A stretch of 64,000 nucleotides of DNA from Blautia parvula (GCF_020215665.1 NZ_CP084061.1:2636001-2700000); one strand, 5' to 3'. Positions 16,220 through 23,939 are shown, numbered from the stretch's first letter. A program made the numbers and translations. The notes: generated by a model from the sequence alone, not told the origin.

Positions 16220-17611
16220 ACTGTAGTCACCAATCTCATTGTAATCCTCAGAACTGTTGTCCCCGGCTGTACTGTCTGCATGATCTGTCAGCTTGGAGGT
16301 TCCCGTATAGGAGCTTCCGGCAAAAACCTTGGGCAGGCACACAGATATCTGGGGGATATAGGTGACCATCAGCAGCACCACTACACACGCTGCGATCATG
16401 GGCACAACTGCCCTGGATATCTGCTGCAGGCTGACTTCCAGTCCCTTTTTGATCTTAATACTGATGGCGACAAACAGATTGACACCCACAGGAGGCGTTA
16501 CCTGCCCGATCGCCAGGTTGACGGTTGCCAGAATACCGAAGGCCACCAGGTCATATCCCAGCGCCTTGCAGACCGGCAGCATAATGGGAATAAATATGTA
16601 CATGGCGGAGTTGGCATCAATAAAGCATCCCGCGATCAGGAAGATCACATTCACGATCAGAAGGAAAATGAACTGATTGTGGGCAACACTTCCTAAAAGC
16701 TCCGAGGCTGCCTGGGAGATTCCGAACTTTGTGCAGACAAAGGAAAACAGGGACGCACATGCCACAATGAGCATGATACCGCCTGTGGTCTTGGCTGAAT
16801 CCACAAAGATATCGATCAAATCCCTGAACTTGACTTCCCTGTAGATGACCATACCCACAAAGAGTCCGTATACCACGGAAACGGCTGCTGCCTCTGTCGG
16901 TGTGAAAATACCGCCATAGATACCGCCCAGAATGATAACCGGCATCAGAAATCCCCAGAACGCGTCACCGAACGCGCGGAATCTCTCGCCCCAGGCGGCT
17001 TTCTTAGTTGTTGGCTGGATACCTTTTCTGCGGACTTCGATCATGATCACAAGGATCAGTGCAAGTCCCATAAGGATTCCGGGCAGGATACCGCCGGCAA
17101 ACATATCCGCAATCGATACACCTGTGATGGATGCATATACCACGAACGCAATACTGGGGGGTATGACAATGGCAATGGAACTTGACGTTGCCATCATTGC
17201 CGTGGAAAACGGTGCCGAGAAGCCTCCCTCCTCCACCATGGCCGGGATCAGAACCGCGCCGAGCGCCGCAACCGTAGCCGGACCGGAGCCGGAAATTGCT
17301 CCGAAGAAGCAGGCCACAATAACACACACAATGGCAATGCCGCCTCTTCTGTGTCCCACACAGGTATTTACAAACTTAATGAGACGTTTGGATATTCCCG
17401 CCTTTGCCATAATATTTCCGGACAACACGAAAAACGGAATCGCCAGCAGCAGAAACTTGCTGATGCCGGAATACATATTGGTAGCCACGATCGTCAGGGA
17501 TGTACCTGAGTACAGTATCGCGCACACGGAGGACAGGCCCAGACAGATGGCAATGGGAACATTCAGGATCAGAAAGATAAAAAAGGATAAAAACAATACC
17601 GCACTTACCAT
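13277..17611 (-). CDS. TRAP transporter large permease (DctM) fused to three tandem DctP-type solute-binding domains
   Basis: 1444-residue fusion. Residues 1-428 are a complete DctM permease: hydrophobic throughout, with PFFVLSGNIM, GAISGSGPATVAALG, SIAIVIPPSI, GGIYGGIFTPTEAAAV and NLAIGQVTPPVGVNLF. A Ser/Asp/Gly-rich linker (~430-464) leads to three DctP-like binding domains at about 465-795, 796-1128 and 1129-1444. Each has the conserved ligand arginine region LKIRVAGSNLLMEC and ALQQNTVEGQENPLPAI, joined by short acidic linkers with no internal signal peptide. A normal DctM is ~430 residues and DctP is a separate secreted protein. The ATG abuts the dctQ stop codon. No other dctP gene is nearby, so these domains should be the binding component. 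For function the C-terminus must lie outside the membrane; this cannot be confirmed here. Ligand unknown. Confidence 0.93.
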   Translation of the reverse strand: MVSAVLFLSFFIFLILNVPIAICLGLSSVCAILYSGTSLTIVATNMYSGISKFLLLAIPFFVLSGNIMAKAGISKRLIKFVNTCVGHRRGGIAIVCVIVACFFGAISGSGPATVAALGAVLIPAMVEEGGFSAPFSTAMMATSSSIAIVIPPSIAFVVYASITGVSIADMFAGGILPGILMGLALILVIMIEVRRKGIQPTTKKAAWGERFRAFGDAFWGFLMPVIILGGIYGGIFTPTEAAAVSVVYGLFVGMVIYREVKFRDLIDIFVDSAKTTGGIMLIVACASLFSFVCTKFGISQAASELLGSVAHNQFIFLLIVNVIFLIAGCFIDANSAMYIFIPIMLPVCKALGYDLVAFGILATVNLAIGQVTPPVGVNLFVAISIKIKKGLEVSLQQISRAVVPMIAACVVVLLMVTYIPQISVCLPKVFAGSSYTGTSKLTDHADSTAGDNSSEDYNEIGDYSDLGWEEQTWNFACSTTETSTWAKAGEQFGKLMEKATGGKVHVKVYAADQLTNGNQSEGIQALMNGDPVQISMHSNLIYSAFDPRFNVVSLPFIFNSVEDADAKLDGEAGEKMNALLEEYGLHCMGMAENGFRQLTNSVREVKTAEDMKNLKIRVAGSNLLMECYKRWGADATNMNWSETYTALQQNTVEGQENPLPAIDAASVQEVQKYCSMWNANYDCLFFCINEELYGSLTPEQQKVVDEAGKKAVDYERDINRSGDDEIKERWTKQNGVKITAYENLDIDSFKNAVADIPQWYQEELVKEGYDEAEVKELIEAFTSGTSGNYEVEDRSDLAWEEQTWNFACSTTETSTWAEAGRKFGEMMEKATGGKIHVNVYAADQLTNGNQSEGIQALMNGDPVQISMHSNLIYSAFDPRFNVVSLPFLFDSVKDADAKLDGAAGEKMKEILESYGVHCMGMAENGFRQLTNSVREVKSVDDMKSLKIRVAGSNLLMECYKRWGADATNMNWSETYTALQQNTVEGQENPLPAIDAASVQEVQKYCSLWNANYDCLFFGINQEVYDKLTPEQQEVVDEIGQKAVQYEREINRAGDDEILNRWQTENGMDVTAYEDLDIDSFKKAVEDIPQWYEEELVKEGYDKEEVRELIRAFTSAEGSTAEYSMEDSSDLDWNAQTWNFACSTTETSTWAKAGEKFGELMEQATGGKVKVNVYAADQLTNGNQSEGIQALMDGDPVQISMHSNLIYSAFDPRFNVVSIPYLFQSVEDADKKLDGEGGEKMKEILGEYGLHCMGMAENGFRELTNSVREIKSTDDMKGLKIRVAGSNLLMECYKRWGADATNMNWSETYTALQQNTVEGQENPLPAIDAASVQEVQKYCSMWNANYDCLFFCINQELYDSLTPEQQKVVDEAGAKAVKYEREINRAGDDEIKTRWANQNGVKITEYKDLDIDSFKKAVDGIDDWFVKELKSQGYDDGQDLVNAFK

Positions 17612-18118
17612 TTACGCCTCCTCCTTTCTCTTGACAAATTTAAAATCCGTACAGAAATCAATACAGTATTCCACAAAATGCAGGATCATGCAGACGGAGC
17701 CAATGGGCACAAAGGACCAGAAGATCCATTCCGGCCAGTTCAGCACAAAGGTCCTCTTTCCATTGGCAAGCTGGGTCAGCACCTTATCCATGCCGTATTT
17801 AAACAATATTACAGTAAATATCACTGAGAGCACAGTCACAAGAACGACAACGGGTTTCTTTGTCTTCCCGGGCAGCCTGTCCGTTACCAGCGTAAGGCTT
17901 ACCAGCTCTCCTTCCCGGCAGGCCAGAGCGGCTGCCATAAGTGTGATCAATACAAAAACTGCCACCACCAGCTCTTCCGTAAATGACCAGGAGCGGTGTA
18001 TTACTTTCCTGGAAAATACATTTCCCACGGTGAGAACCAGGATCAGCAGTGTGGATGCAGCCAGGATCAGCTTCTCAGCCGCTGCCAGCACATCCATGAT
18101 CTTCTTGTAGACTTTCAT
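17612..18118 (-). CDS. dctQ: TRAP transporter small permease subunit (DctQ)
   Basis: 168-residue membrane protein with four hydrophobic segments (about residues 17-37, 48-66, 87-105 and 128-148), the layout of DctQ. Family-like pieces are RSWSFTEELVV and NGKRTFVLNWPEWIFW. It pairs with DctM to form the membrane part of a TRAP importer that uses the sodium or proton gradient. The ATG at 18118 is chosen because GAGGAGG lies 7 nt upstream; a longer frame to 18211 would run into the leader RNA. Its stop codon directly abuts the DctM-fusion ATG, so the two are translationally coupled. The operon sits behind the T-box leader. Confidence 0.88.
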   Translation of the reverse strand: MKVYKKIMDVLAAAEKLILAASTLLILVLTVGNVFSRKVIHRSWSFTEELVVAVFVLITLMAAALACREGELVSLTLVTDRLPGKTKKPVVVLVTVLSVIFTVILFKYGMDKVLTQLANGKRTFVLNWPEWIFWSFVPIGSVCMILHFVEYCIDFCTDFKFVKRKEEA

Positions 18119-18195
18119 CACATTTCCTCCTCTTGTTATAGTAAGACATATAAAATCGCACACATATGCCCGTGCAGGGCGCACATTCAGAGCAT

Positions 18196-18502
18196 AAAAA
18201 AAGCCCCCCAATCATGAGGGACGAACTGAATCCGCGATACCACCCTTTTTCCGCGCAGGGTTGCCCCTGCCGGCACTTGCAACATACTGACATATGTGTT
18301 TCCTGTAACGTGGAACCTACGTCAGCGCCTAATCAAACATAACGGCCTTTCAGCGCTGCTTCTCCGGGATGATACATAAGCCTCCCGGACGCCTGCCTCA
18401 CACCTGCCGGCAGTTCTCTGAACATCCATCCTGAAACTTATGCTTCCCTTCATCGAATTTACAAATTCTGATTGTTCACATCTAATATTTTATAATATCT
18501 TA
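18196..18502 (-). promoter_or_regulatory. T-box leader of the TRAP operon, specifier AUC (isoleucine)
   Basis: The minus-strand RNA has the T-box sequence AGGGUGGUAUCGCGG (18232-18246). It is followed by a terminator stem GUCCCUC/GGGGGGC and a seven-U run (A-run 18196-18202), 78 nt before the dctQ start. Upstream, Stem I shows GAUGA, the AG bulge CAGAGA and the apical GGUGUGAGG segment. Aligned with the thrS leader in this window, the specifier position (three bases before A-YCYC-GAG) reads AUC at 18371-18373. The UGGU bulge would pair with ACCA, and tRNA-Ile has discriminator A. Uncharged tRNA should prevent termination and switch the transporter on. The S-turn reads AGCA instead of AGUA. 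Confidence 0.87.
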
Positions 18503-18508
18503 ATGGAT

Positions 18509-18537
18509 ATTTTACTTCTTTTTCAGAATTACGTCAA
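18509..18537 (-). promoter_or_regulatory. Promoter of the T-box/TRAP operon
   Basis: TTGACG (18532-18537), a 17-bp spacer and TAAAAT (18509-18514) read leftward, just upstream of the T-box leader. A second AT-rich -10-like element lies a few bases downstream. Confidence 0.65.
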
Positions 18538-18608
18538 TACTTTTTTACGGGGCCTTTGGCCTGAAAGCACCTGACGGGACAGCAGCGTGCGGTCCGTAAC
18601 GCGCATCA

Positions 18609-18653
18609 GAAAAAAAGCCGCTGCCCCGGGATTGCTCCTTGGGGCAGCGGCTG
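18609..18653 (-). terminator. Intrinsic terminator after rplT
   Basis: A perfect 12-bp stem AGCCGCTGCCCC/GGGGCAGCGGCT (18616-18627, 18641-18652) with a 13-nt loop and a minus-strand U-run (18610-18616). It ends the infC-rpmI-rplT operon. Confidence 0.9.
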
Positions 18654-18668
18654 TATGTTCCTTATGAA

Positions 18669-19025
18669 TTAAGCAATTTTGGATTTAGCCAGCTCTGCCA
18701 GTGTTGCAAAGCCTTCTGCATCGTTGATAGCCATATCAGCCAGAACTTTTCTGTTCAGGTCAATGTTAGCCAGCTTTAAGCCATACATGAATTTGCTGTA
18801 GGACAGACCATTCATTCTTGCTGCAGCGTTGATACGTGCGATCCATAACTGTCTGAACTGACGTTTTCTCTGCTTTCTTCCTGCATAGGAGCTTGTCAGA
18901 GCTCTCATAACAGACTGTTTTGCAACTCTGTACTGTTTGGAACGTGCTCCTCTGTAACCTTTCGCCAGTTTTAATACTCTATTGTGTTTTTTCTTAGCGT
19001 TTAATCCGCCTTTAATTCTTGCCAT
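18669..19025 (-). CDS. rplT: 50S ribosomal protein L20
   Basis: 118-residue basic protein with the standard L20 sequence: [19 protein letters not shown] at the start, [16 protein letters not shown], and [20 protein letters not shown] in the globular part. L20 binds 23S rRNA early in large-subunit assembly and in Firmicutes also represses its own operon by binding the infC leader. Last gene of infC-rpmI-rplT, followed by a strong terminator. AGGAGG lies before the ATG. Confidence 0.98.
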   Translation of the reverse strand: MARIKGGLNAKKKHNRVLKLAKGYRGARSKQYRVAKQSVMRALTSSYAGRKQRKRQFRQLWIARINAAARMNGLSYSKFMYGLKLANIDLNRKVLADMAINDAEGFATLAELAKSKIA

Positions 19026-19061
19026 TCTTAATTTCCTCCTGTTCTAGAACCTATCCTGTAA

Positions 19062-19259
19062 TTAGATGTACGGTAAAATTTTCTTGATTGCTTTTACGTT
19101 ACTTGCATCTGTGATAGCTGCTTTTCTCAGGTTTCTCTTTCTCTTCTGAGATTTCTTTGTTAAGATATGGCTCTTGTAAGCTTTATTTCTCTTTAATAAT
19201 CCTGTACCTGTTTTTTTGAAGCGCTTAGCAGCAGCTTTCGTTGTTTTCATTTTTGGCAT
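19062..19259 (-). CDS. rpmI: 50S ribosomal protein L35
   Basis: 65-residue basic protein with the typical L35 sequence ([37 protein letters not shown]). It is a structural protein of the large ribosomal subunit, encoded between infC and rplT in the usual gene order. AGGAGG is present just upstream of the ATG. Confidence 0.98.
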   Translation of the reverse strand: MPKMKTTKAAAKRFKKTGTGLLKRNKAYKSHILTKKSQKRKRNLRKAAITDASNVKAIKKILPYI

Positions 19260-19296
19260 GTTTGTATTCCTCCTTAGACTCTTTTAGTGAACGTGT

Positions 19297-19803
19297 TTAA
19301 CGTTTTTCTGTCAAATACATGGTCATAGTCCTGCCTTCTACCTTCGGTGCTTTTTCAATCACCGCGATATCAGCTACAGACTCTGCAAACTCATCAAGGA
19401 TGTGTTTACTCTTATACATATGTGCCATCTCTCTTCCGCGGAAACGTAAGGTCACTTTGACTTTATTTCCCTTGGTTAAGAATTTCCTGGCATTATTGAC
19501 CTTGGTGTTCAGGTCGTTTTCCTCAATATTAGGGGACAAACGCACTTCCTTAATCTCTATGGTTTTCTGTTTCCTCTTAGCTTCTTTTTCTTTCTGTGCT
19601 AATTCGTACCTGTACTTACCATAATCGATAATTTTGCATACGGGCGGTTTCGCAGTCGGGGCAATCTTTACAAGGTCAAGCCCTGCTTCCATTGCATGCT
19701 TCTGCGCATCTCTGGCAGACATGATTCCAAGCTGTTCTCCGTTCGCGCCGATCAGACGTACCTCTTTGTCTCTGATTTGTTCATTAATCATTAAATCGCT
19801 AAT
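19297..19803 (-). CDS. infC: Translation initiation factor IF-3, AUU start codon
   Basis: 168-residue IF-3 with the N-terminal domain (MINEQIRDKEVRLIGANGEQ, IMSARDAQKHAMEAGLDLV), the linker helix and the C-terminal domain (EIKEVRLSPNIEENDLNTK, KVTLRFRGREMAH). It binds the 30S subunit and enforces correct start codon choice. The start is taken as ATT at 19803 because the strong site GGAGGTG lies 7 nt upstream and the protein then begins ISDLMINEQ. The next ATG is 12 nt further on and too far from the ribosome site. An AUU start is the known basis of IF-3 autoregulation. First gene of the rpmI-rplT operon. Confidence 0.95.
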   Translation of the reverse strand: MSDLMINEQIRDKEVRLIGANGEQLGIMSARDAQKHAMEAGLDLVKIAPTAKPPVCKIIDYGKYRYELAQKEKEAKRKQKTIEIKEVRLSPNIEENDLNTKVNNARKFLTKGNKVKVTLRFRGREMAHMYKSKHILDEFAESVADIAVIEKAPKVEGRTMTMYLTEKR

Positions 19804-20040
19804 TGTAGTGCACCTCCATAATATTGATAAAACACTCTGTTCCTGGCCGGCCGTCCGGCCTTCCACCTCATAAAACATCCTGAAAGAAACAAGAAAAAAA
19901 TGGATAGACGACAATCGACTATCCACACATATCCGCATAAAGAAAACGCTGAAGGCGCTTCGTTTATTACCGTATTAACCATAGTCACGCGATTGTGCTA
20001 AGGTGAGAGTGGATACTCTGCTTTCTTTTTCTTCAGACTA
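19804..20040 (-). promoter_or_regulatory. infC leader with L20-type attenuator
   Basis: The ~235-nt untranslated leader contains CUCUCACCUUAGCAC, which I recall as typical of Firmicute L20 leaders. It also contains an intrinsic terminator (stem TGGATAG/CTATCCA at 19901-19907 and 19919-19925, minus-strand U-run 19894-19900) well before infC. This fits premature termination promoted by excess L20. Recognition is by eye, not by covariance search. Confidence 0.75.
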
Positions 20041-20044
20041 GGTA

Positions 20045-20073
20045 AGTTTATCACACCATTTTCGCCCCGTCAA
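20045..20073 (-). promoter_or_regulatory. Promoter of the infC operon
   Basis: TTGACG (20068-20073), a 17-bp spacer and TAAACT (20045-20050) read leftward, at the upstream end of the L20-type leader. Confidence 0.7.
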
Positions 20074-20115
20074 GTGTTAAATATAATTTTGTTTATTATT
20101 TTTATAAGAAAAATC

Positions 20116-20144
20116 TTGTCTTTTGTCTGAAAAAATGGCATAAT
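20116..20144 (+). promoter_or_regulatory. Promoter of the NSS symporter gene
   Basis: TTGTCT (20116-20121), a 17-bp spacer and CATAAT (20139-20144) lie about 50 nt before the ATG at 20196, divergent from the infC promoter. A small hairpin (GATGC/GCATC) sits in the short untranslated region. Confidence 0.6.
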
Positions 20145-20195
20145 GTTTCACATACAACAAAAGATGCGCAAAGCATCGAAAAAAGGGAGAGAATC

Positions 20196-21551
20196 ATGGA
20201 GAAAAAAAGAGGAGCATTTTCTAACAAGATGGGATTTGTCCTTGCCGCTGCGGGTTCCGCGGTCGGTCTTGGAAATCTCTGGCGCTTCCCGTACCTTGCA
20301 GCAAAATACGGAGGAGGCATTTTCTTACTCGTCTATCTTATTCTCGCCGTAACACTAGGGTTTACACTGATGGTTACAGAGATCGCCATTGGCCGGAAAA
20401 CCGGTCTGAGCGCAGTCGGAGCTTTCAGAAAGCTGGACAAACGATTTGGTTTCGTCGGATATCTGGCCTGTATCGTTCCGTTTATCATCACACCTTACTA
20501 CTGTGTTATCGGCGGATGGGTGATCAAATACCTGATCACTTTTGTCAGCGGCAATGTATCTGCTGCTGCCGGGGATGACTATTTTACCGGATTTATTACC
20601 CAGGCCGGTTCACCGGTGCTGTGGTTTGCAATTTTCGTTCTGCTGACTTCCATTGTCGTGATCGCCGGCGTGGAAAAAGGAATCGAAAAAGCCAGCAGGA
20701 TTCTGATGCCTGTGCTGATCATACTGACACTGGGCATTTCTGTCTTCTGTATCACAAGACCGGGTGCAGGTGCAGGTGTGAAATACTATCTGCTGCCTGA
20801 TTTCAGCCGTTTCTCAGCTACCACAGTGCTGGCTGCCATGGGACAGTTATTCTACTCCATGTCACTGGCTATGGGTATTATGATCACATACGGTTCCTAT
20901 ATGAAGAAGGACAACAGCCTGGAAAAATCTGTCCGCCAGATTGAAATATTCGATACCGGAATCGCCTTTTTGGCAGGTCTTATGATCATTCCGTCCGTAT
21001 TCGCATTCTCCGGCGGCAATGAAGAGGCGCTGAGCAAGGGGCCATCCCTGATGTTCATCACTCTGCCTAAGGTATTTGACAACATGACACTGGGCGGACT
21101 GATCGGTGCAGTCTTCTTCCTTCTGGTGCTGTTCGCGGCACTGACCTCCTCCATCTCACTGATGGAGACCAATGTGTCTATCATCCGCGACAAACTGGGC
21201 TGGAGCAGAAGGAAAACTACCATTGTGGTCACCATATATGTACTGCTTCTGGGCGCGCTGGTATCCCTCGGTTTCGGACCGCTGGATTTCGTCCAGATCA
21301 TCGGACTGGGACTTCTGGATTTCTTCGACTTCCTGAGCAACAGTGTGCTGATGCCGATCGTAGCCATTCTGACCTGTATCAGTATCGGTTTCTTCATCAA
21401 ACCAAAAGCTGTGTGTGATGAAGTGGAGCTGAACGGACCGTTCAAAATGAAAAAATTCTATACAATAATGCTGAAATGGATCGCACCTATCTGCCTGATC
21501 ATGATTCTGATCTTTGCAGTTTCTGAGGCAATGGGCTGGATCAAAGTCTGA
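20196..21551 (+). CDS. Neurotransmitter:sodium symporter (NSS) family transporter
   Basis: 451-residue membrane transporter of the LeuT-fold NSS family. The N-terminus has the signature FVLAAAGSAVGLGNLWRFPY of helix 1, which binds sodium and substrate, followed by KYGGGIFLLVYL; later YSMSLAMGIMITYGSY matches helix 6. About 11-12 hydrophobic helices are present, one fewer than eukaryotic members, as usual for bacterial MhsT/Tyt1-like proteins. It should import a hydrophobic or aromatic amino acid with sodium. AAGGGAGAG precedes the ATG. It is monocistronic with its own promoter and terminator, divergent from infC. Confidence 0.92.
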   Translation: MEKKRGAFSNKMGFVLAAAGSAVGLGNLWRFPYLAAKYGGGIFLLVYLILAVTLGFTLMVTEIAIGRKTGLSAVGAFRKLDKRFGFVGYLACIVPFIITPYYCVIGGWVIKYLITFVSGNVSAAAGDDYFTGFITQAGSPVLWFAIFVLLTSIVVIAGVEKGIEKASRILMPVLIILTLGISVFCITRPGAGAGVKYYLLPDFSRFSATTVLAAMGQLFYSMSLAMGIMITYGSYMKKDNSLEKSVRQIEIFDTGIAFLAGLMIIPSVFAFSGGNEEALSKGPSLMFITLPKVFDNMTLGGLIGAVFFLLVLFAALTSSISLMETNVSIIRDKLGWSRRKTTIVVTIYVLLLGALVSLGFGPLDFVQIIGLGLLDFFDFLSNSVLMPIVAILTCISIGFFIKPKAVCDEVELNGPFKMKKFYTIMLKWIAPICLIMILIFAVSEAMGWIKV

Positions 21552-21555
21552 GTAA

Positions 21556-21602
21556 AAGAGAGCCATACCTGTGAATTTCTCCACAGGTACGGCTCTTTTT
21601 CA
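21556..21602 (+). terminator. Intrinsic terminator after the NSS gene
   Basis: A ~16-bp stem with one mismatch (AGAGCC and TACCTGTG on the left arm, the complement on the right) followed by CUUUUU. It may also serve the convergent DUF1540 gene, since an A-run precedes it. Confidence 0.88.
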
Positions 21603-21606
21603 TATC

Positions 21607-21927
21607 TTATCGTTTTTCAAAGCTTCCGCATTTTGTCTCGTCACAGCGACAGGCACTTCCTCCTGTGATGGTGATTTTGTCTGCATGGCATTTCTCTTCT
21701 TTGTTGAAGGTACAGGTACATGCGCGGCAGTCCACATCAATGGTACGGCATCCGCAGCTTTCAGCAGCGGCTGAATTGGATGCAGATTCTCCTCTCTCCT
21801 CAAAGCTGCGGCAGCAGGTCTCGTCTGCAACCTTTGCATCGCTTCCGTCTACCAGAATGTCTCCCTTGGAACAGTATTCATCTTTGTTATAAATACAGGT
21901 TCTTGCAGTACAGCTTAATAATGGCAT
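21607..21927 (-). CDS. Cysteine-rich protein with two DUF1540 domains
   Basis: 106-residue small protein with two copies of a cysteine-rich unit of the DUF1540 type: CTARTCIYNKDEYCSKGDI...CCRSF and CRACTCTFNKEEKCHADKI...CGSF. About 14 cysteines suggest binding of zinc or other metal, or disulfide cross-linking. The linker between the units is Ser/Ala-rich with extra cysteines. The start is placed at 21927, 8 nt behind AGGAGG; the ATG at 21933 is too close to it. DUF1540 proteins are frequent in spore-forming Clostridia; the function is unknown. Confidence 0.82.
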   Translation of the reverse strand: MPLLSCTARTCIYNKDEYCSKGDILVDGSDAKVADETCCRSFEERGESASNSAAAESCGCRTIDVDCRACTCTFNKEEKCHADKITITGGSACRCDETKCGSFEKR

Positions 21928-22007
21928 AGTCATTTCCTCCTTTAAATTTCGTCGGAAATAGTATGCGTCCGGCTGTACTTTTTTATACCATTGATTTTTT
22001 TATAAAT

Positions 22008-23939
22008 TTATTTCTGCTCTTCTGCTTTCACTTCACGGATTTCCCTGCTTTTGATCTCTTCTTTGATGGCTGTGATAAATCCGCCCAGGTCTTTTTGACC
22101 CTCATCGCCCAGGAAACGGCTTCTCACGGACACAAGGCCCTCCTCCTCTTCTTTGGCGCCTACAACCAGCATGTACGGAATCTTTTCCAGTCTGGCCTCA
22201 CGGATCTTGTATCCGATCTTCTCAGCCCTTGTATCCATATCCGCACGGATTCCCGCCTCCTGAAGCTCTGCCAGGACTTTTTTGCCGTAATCCATATATT
22301 TGTCGGAGATTGCCAGAACACGCACCTGGATTGGTGATAACCAGGTCGGGAATGCACCTGCAAAGTGCTCGATCAAAATACCGATGAAACGCTCAATGGA
22401 GCCGAATGCTACCCTGTGGATCATGATCGGACGGTGCTTTTCCCCGTCAGCGCCGATGTATTCCAGCTCAAAACGAAGGGGCAGCTGGAAGTCAAGCTGA
22501 ATCGTTCCGCACTGCCAGGTTCTGCCGATAGAGTCCTCCAGATGGAAGTCGATCTTCGGTCCGTAGAAGGCACCATCCCCTTCATTTACCACATAGTCAA
22601 GTCCCAGGTCATCCAGAGCGCCCCGCAGAGCCTCTGTTGCCATCTCCCAGTCCTCATCGCTTCCCATGGAATCCTCAGGGCGTGTGGACAGCTCCACATG
22701 GTATTTGAATCCAAACAGGCTGTAAACCTGGTCAATGAGGCTGGCAACACCCTTGATCTCATCCCTGATCTGGTCCGGTGTCATGAAAATGTGGGCATCG
22801 TCCTGTGTAAAACAGCGCACACGCATGAGTCCGTGAAGCTGACCTGATTTTTCATGGCGGTGTACCAGTCCCAGTTCTCCCATGCGCAGGGGCAGGTCGC
22901 GGTAGGAACGCGGTTCAGACTGGTAAGCCAGAATGCCGCCCGGGCAGTTCATGGGCTTAATGGCAAAATCCTGTTCGTCAATGACGGTTGTGTACATATT
23001 CTCTTTATAGTGATCCCAGTGACCTGAGGTTTCCCACAGATGGCGGCTCAGCATGATCGGAGTGGAAATCTCCACATAGCCGGCTTTTGTGTGGATCTCT
23101 CTCCAATAATCCAGAAGGGTATTTTTCAGCACCATGCCTTTTGGCAGGAAGAAGGGGAATCCGGGTCCCTCATCCCGCATCATGAACAGGCCCAGCTCTT
23201 TTCCCAGCTTTCTGTGGTCACGCTTTTTGGCCTCCTCGATCCTTGCCAGATGTTCCTCCAAGTCTGCCTTCTTAGTAAATGCCGTGCCGTAGATCCTGGT
23301 GAGCATTTTATTTTTCTCGCTGCCTCTCCAGTAGGCACCTGCAAGGCTTGTGAGCTTGAATGCCTTCACCGGTTTTGTAGTCATGAGATGGGGGCCTGCG
23401 CACAGGTCTGTAAATTCTCCCTGTCTGTAGAAGCTGATCACAGCATCCTTTGGCAGGTCTTCGATCAGTTCTACTTTGTAAGGCTCCTCCTTTTCTTTCA
23501 TGAAAGCAATGGCTTCCTCTCTCGGAAGTTCAAAGCGTTCCAGGGGCAGGCCTTCCTTCACGATCTTCTTCATTTCCGCTTCAATCTTTTCCAAATCCTC
23601 CGCTGTCAGGGGGATTTCTCTGTCAATATCATAATAGAAGCCGTCGGAAACGGATGGTCCGATTGCCAGCTTGGCATCCGGATACAGGCGCTTGATCGCC
23701 TGGGCCATGATATGGGATGCAGTGTGGCGGAATGCTGCCTTGCCTCCCTCATCCTGAAAGGTCAGAATGCTCAGCTCACAGTCGCTGTCCACAACTGTTC
23801 TCAAATCCACTGCCTGTCCGTCCATTTCTCCGGCACAAGCCATTCTTGCCAGACCTTCGCTGATATCAGAAGCGATATCAATCACAGACATGGCATGATC
23901 ATATTCTTTCTTTGACCCGTCTTTTAATGTGATAATCAT
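22008..23939 (-). CDS. thrS: Threonyl-tRNA synthetase
   Basis: About 643 residues, the normal length. Domains in order: TGS (1-60), the editing domain with HTASHIMAQAIK and the second histidine region, the class II core with GPGFPFFLPKG, motif 2 around MRVRCFTQDDAHIF, and motif 3 AFGSIERFIGILIEHFAG. The C-terminal anticodon-binding domain includes YMLVVGAKEEEEG. It charges tRNA-Thr in the cytoplasm. The ATG at 23939 is used; a longer frame to 24077 would extend into the T-box leader. Transcription is controlled by that T-box, which carries a threonine specifier. Confidence 0.96.
   Translation of the reverse strand: MIITLKDGSKKEYDHAMSVIDIASDISEGLARMACAGEMDGQAVDLRTVVDSDCELSILTFQDEGGKAAFRHTASHIMAQAIKRLYPDAKLAIGPSVSDGFYYDIDREIPLTAEDLEKIEAEMKKIVKEGLPLERFELPREEAIAFMKEKEEPYKVELIEDLPKDAVISFYRQGEFTDLCAGPHLMTTKPVKAFKLTSLAGAYWRGSEKNKMLTRIYGTAFTKKADLEEHLARIEEAKKRDHRKLGKELGLFMMRDEGPGFPFFLPKGMVLKNTLLDYWREIHTKAGYVEISTPIMLSRHLWETSGHWDHYKENMYTTVIDEQDFAIKPMNCPGGILAYQSEPRSYRDLPLRMGELGLVHRHEKSGQLHGLMRVRCFTQDDAHIFMTPDQIRDEIKGVASLIDQVYSLFGFKYHVELSTRPEDSMGSDEDWEMATEALRGALDDLGLDYVVNEGDGAFYGPKIDFHLEDSIGRTWQCGTIQLDFQLPLRFELEYIGADGEKHRPIMIHRVAFGSIERFIGILIEHFAGAFPTWLSPIQVRVLAISDKYMDYGKKVLAELQEAGIRADMDTRAEKIGYKIREARLEKIPYMLVVGAKEEEEGLVSVRSRFLGDEGQKDLGGFITAIKEEIKSREIREVKAEEQK

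Noticed and set aside
13277-17611. Possibility that the 1444-residue frame is several separate genes (dctM plus three dctP).
   Set aside because: There are no internal stops, signal peptides or convincing ribosome sites at the domain borders; the linkers are short, acidic and in frame.
16932-18110. 392-codon plus-strand open frame.
   Set aside because: Antisense to dctM and dctQ, low-complexity composition, no ribosome site or known motif.
19804-19938. N-terminal extension of IF-3 to 19938.
   Set aside because: It runs through the leader RNA and its own ribosome site and has no IF-3-like residues; ATT at 19803 fits better.
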